From assembly GCA_947311815.1 (NCBI GenBank), contig CAMZMA010000029.1, forward strand, positions 1-6,310: 6,310 bases of DNA. Reading direction: 5' to 3'. Both the position numbers and the translations under genes were made by a program. Source of the DNA: an uncultured Flavobacteriaceae bacterium. Lineage in GTDB: Bacteria; Bacteroidota; Bacteroidia; Flavobacteriales; Flavobacteriaceae. The first letter of the stretch is position 1. Each line of letters opens with the position of its first letter. The notes below the pieces were generated by a model, which was not told where the DNA came from, did no database searches, and worked only from the letters and a program-made list of their open reading frames with translations. Shown in pieces: positions 5,130-6,310 of the stretch.

Positions 5130-5947
5130 TACAAGTTATTGACCACTTTTCTAATCGTTACCAAATTGGTTAACAAACTTTCTAAATGGTTTAAATGTAA
5201 CATGTTTGCGCCATCGCTTTTTGCACAAGAAGGATCAAAATGAGTTTCTATAAACAAACCATCTACATTATTTACCACACCAGCTCTTGCAATTGTTTCA
5301 ATCATATCTGGTCTTCCGCCAGTTACACCACTGGTTTGATTGGGTTGTTGTAACGAGTGTGTCACGTCTAAAACGGTAGGAGCAAAGGTACGCATTTCTG
5401 GAATTCCTCTAAAATCTACCACCATATCTTGGTAGCCAAACATGGTACCTCTATCGGTTATCATTACTTGATTGTTGCCCGAATCGGTTACTTTTTTTAC
5501 GGCGTGTTTCATGGCAGACGGACTCATAAATTGTCCTTTTTTTAAGTTGACAACTTTTCCTGTTTTGGCTGCTGCAACTACCAAATCGGTTTGACGCACT
5601 AAAAATGCGGGTATTTGCAATACATCTACATATTGGGCTGCTTTTTTTGCATCTTCTTCTGTATGGATATCGGTTACCGTAGGAATGTGAAAAGTTTCGG
5701 ATACTTTTCTAAGGATTTTTAGTGCTTTTTCATCGCCAATACCTGTAAAACTATCAATCCTACTACGGTTTGCTTTTTTAAAACTTCCTTTAAAGATGTA
5801 CGGGATTTTTAAATCATCGGTAATTTTTACTACTTTTTCGGCAATGCTAAGTGCCATTTCTTCGCTTTCAATAGCACAAGGACCAGCCAAAAGAAAAAAA
5901 TTATTACTGTTTAGGTGTTTGATATTGGGAATGAGTGATAAATCCAT
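5129..5947 (-). CDS. kdsA: 3-deoxy-8-phosphooctulonate synthase (Kdo-8-phosphate synthase)
   Basis: KdsA condenses phosphoenolpyruvate with D-arabinose 5-phosphate to Kdo-8-phosphate, the precursor of the Kdo that links lipid A to the LPS core; it acts in the cytoplasm. The 272-residue product is full length. Family signatures appear in order: LLAGPCAIES (19-28), FKGSFKKANRSRIDSFTGIG (52-71), VDVLQIPAFLVRQTD (107-121), NLKKGQFMSPS (134-144), MITDRGTMFGYQDMVVDFRG (162-181), DVTHSLQQPNQTSG (194-207) and ETHFDPSCAKSDG (234-246). Cys24, His197, Glu234 and Asp245 line up with the four metal ligands known in the Aquifex enzyme (Cys11, His185, Glu222, Asp233), so this should be the metal-dependent class; the E. 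coli type has Asn in place of the Cys. KANRS separates it from the related DAHP synthases. The ATG at 5945-5947 fits the usual N-terminus. An acetyltransferase gene follows with a one-base overlap. The promoter is not clear; TAATTTTA about 20 bp upstream is one mismatch from the -7 element. Confidence 0.97.
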   Translation of the reverse strand: MDLSLIPNIKHLNSNNFFLLAGPCAIESEEMALSIAEKVVKITDDLKIPYIFKGSFKKANRSRIDSFTGIGDEKALKILRKVSETFHIPTVTDIHTEEDAKKAAQYVDVLQIPAFLVRQTDLVVAAAKTGKVVNLKKGQFMSPSAMKHAVKKVTDSGNNQVMITDRGTMFGYQDMVVDFRGIPEMRTFAPTVLDVTHSLQQPNQTSGVTGGRPDMIETIARAGVVNNVDGLFIETHFDPSCAKSDGANMLHLNHLESLLTNLVTIRKVVNNL

Positions 5948-6030
5948 CTGAAAAATATTTTTTGTAAAATTACGAAATATTTTTGGTGAAATTTTTAACT
6001 ATCTTTAGCATTTTAAAACCAACTTTTACA

Positions 6031-6117
6031 ATGAAAAAATTAGGAATACTTTTCTTGCTCATATTTATGATCTTAAATTCAAGTAATAAATGCGACTTTT
6101 TTGAAGTCATTATTTGA
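6031..6117 (+). pseudogene. Possible remnant: start of an exported protein, 28 codons
   Basis: ATG AAA AAA begins a signal-peptide-like stretch (MKKLGILFLLIFMILN), then SSNKCDFFEVII and a TGA. The gene seems to stop just after the signal peptide, as if broken. A second frame shifted by one base (6116-6181, DYIFSEEIGTESLFLSEW) is open beyond the TGA, but it does not resemble a family I know. TATCTTTA at 6000-6007 is a near-match to a -7 element, 23 bp before the ATG. It could be a decayed gene, a small secreted peptide or chance. Confidence 0.3.
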
Positions 6118-6231
6118 TTATATTTTTTCAGAAGAAATAGGAACAGAGTCCCTTTTTCTTTCCGAATGGATATTTTTCTAATTTTGTGGCTTCGTCCAAA
6201 AATTTATATTATGAGTCAAATAACCAAATAA

Positions 6232-6264
6232 CAAAGATACACAATTTCAGAAATGCTTAATCAA
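6232..6264 (-). promoter_or_regulatory. Promoter-like pair pointing left, no gene close behind
   Basis: On the minus strand TTG (6264-6262), 22 bp, then TATCTTTG (6239-6232) fits the flavobacterial consensus. Transcription would begin near 6225. The first good coding start downstream is kdsA at 5947, so this may be a distal kdsA promoter with a leader of about 280 nt, or a promoter of a small RNA. Confidence 0.4.
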
Positions 6265-6268
6265 GGTG

Positions 6269-6310
<42 letters not shown>

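Noticed and set aside
5970..6110. A 46-codon minus-strand frame upstream of kdsA
   Set aside because: It is the complement of the signal-peptide-like frame and leader region, with no recognisable content; composition suggests chance.

Overview
The window comes from a low-GC Gram-negative member of the Bacteroidota, most likely a marine Flavobacteriaceae (Polaribacter/Tenacibaculum-like). The evidence is: strong A+T richness; promoters of the flavobacterial TTG-N17-23-TAnnTTTG type; A-rich leaders without Shine-Dalgarno sequences; a flavobacterial-type KdsA, implying a Kdo-containing lipopolysaccharide; several Bacteroidota envelope families; and a palindrome of the GACCTGTCAGGTTTT type that I recall as dispersed in these genomes.

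Layout. 1-1722 (+): the 3' part of a gene for an Ig-like (SbsA/Big_5-type) surface protein, cut by the window edge, followed by an outer-membrane-like protein of the THC0290_0291 type. The second gene has its own promoter and probably starts at TTG 922, not ATG 874. 1939-2601 (-): a lipoprotein with TPR-like helices and a C-terminal SPOR domain, convergent with the first pair. 2602-3031: non-coding, with a hairpin plus T-run that has no gene, a repeat unit and a strong terminator. 3032-3466 (-): a small Lys/Ala-rich lipoprotein with an LEA-like 11-residue repeat and a textbook promoter. 3467-3812: non-coding, with an inverted partner of the repeat unit. 3813-4472 (-): a secreted two-domain protein whose reading frame is split by one in-frame TAG, so it is a pseudogene, a sequencing error or a readthrough case. 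4555-4587: a perfect inverted repeat. 4623-5947 (-): a kdsA-GNAT acetyltransferase operon whose stop and start overlap as TAATG. 5948-6310: no convincing gene, only a broken signal-peptide-like reading frame, a promoter-like site pointing left, and a 42-nt pure pyrimidine (CT)n tract ending exactly at the window edge.

How the genes fit together. Nearly every gene concerns the cell envelope: KdsA makes the Kdo precursor for LPS, the SPOR protein is expected to bind peptidoglycan, and the others are exported or lipid-anchored. Apart from the kdsA-GNAT pair they look like independent units. I see no mobile element, CRISPR array, defence system, tRNA or rRNA, and no clear undescribed multi-gene system. 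The points most worth following are the TAG-split gene, the 33-bp tandem repeat in the small lipoprotein gene, the corrected starts, and the repeat and hairpin elements between genes.
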